DNA from: Chara braunii
Lineage: Eukaryota; Streptophyta; Charophyceae; Charales; Characeae
Direction: 5' to 3'
NCBI GenBank assembly: GCA_003427395.1
Contig: BFEA01000272.1
Location: forward strand, 396,455-420,449
Length of the DNA stretch: 23,995 nt
In this document: piece after piece, positions 23,957 through 23,995 of the stretch
Layout of the letters: each line of letters starts with the position of its first letter
Position numbering within the stretch: the first letter of the stretch is position 1
Made by a program: the position numbers and the translations under genes
Notes under the pieces: model-generated
Database searches by the model: none
Told to the model about the DNA's origin: nothing
The model's input: only the letters and a program-made list of their open reading frames with translations

Positions 23957-23995
<39 letters not shown>
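23957..23995. repeat. (TG)n microsatellite at the window end
   Basis: Uninterrupted TG run from about 23957 to the last base; it may extend beyond the window. Confidence 0.98.

Overview
This is eukaryotic nuclear DNA, very probably from a charophyte alga of the Chara type. The basis for that is inference: the Ty3/gypsy gag and protease reading frames look like the elements I associate with Chara, there is a piece of plant-type mitochondrial nad4, and spliceosomal U2- and U6-like sequences, SINE/MITE-like repeats, long homopolymers and microsatellites are everywhere. No intact host gene can be proven. Nearly all of the window is repeats, relics and low-complexity DNA.

Layout. 1-456: (TA)n tract, a dispersed repeat (inverted copy at 23.2-23.4 kb) and a tRNA-like remnant. 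457-4436: an LTR retrotransposon with a 1177-bp 5' LTR, primer binding site, frameshifted gag, a protease fused by deletion to the last residues of pol, polypurine tract and a truncated 3' LTR. 4437-6300: foldback elements and a three-unit tandem array in which U6 snRNA sequence is joined to a foldback arm, then a tRNA-like SINE and an 81-bp tandem repeat. 6540-7240: a tRNA-like sequence and several short foldback (MITE-like) elements; two of them recur inverted and in reversed order at 10.16-10.84 kb. 7.4-10.1 kb: microsatellites, a possible short first exon after a GA tract, and a CTG-rich hexanucleotide minisatellite. 10.28-10.70 kb: three tandem units with a Pol III B-box-like motif and T tracts. 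10.9-13.2 kb: AT-rich tandem repeats and homopolymers.

The most interesting part is 13.2-16.7 kb. Two perfect 423-bp tandem monomers (14047-14892) each carry a complete type III hammerhead self-cleaving ribozyme with all core residues, so a transcript could cut itself into 423-nt units, as retrozymes and some satellite RNAs do. Broken hammerhead copies lie beside them. In one of these, loop II is replaced by about 125 bp of mitochondrial nad4. The same block holds duplicated Cys/His-rich RING-like coding fragments and a repeated spacer, and many of the pieces meet at a short TTTGAC/TGAC-plus-(AT)n motif.

16.8-17.0 kb holds a U2 snRNA pseudogene split by a poly(A) insertion with a 12-bp target-site duplication. 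18.69-22.06 kb is a decayed Ty3/gypsy pol on the minus strand (protease, RT, RNase H, integrase, chromodomain-like tail) with dead catalytic motifs and internal duplications. 22.1-24.0 kb has short tandem repeats, a GC-rich palindromic stretch and a terminal (TG)n run.
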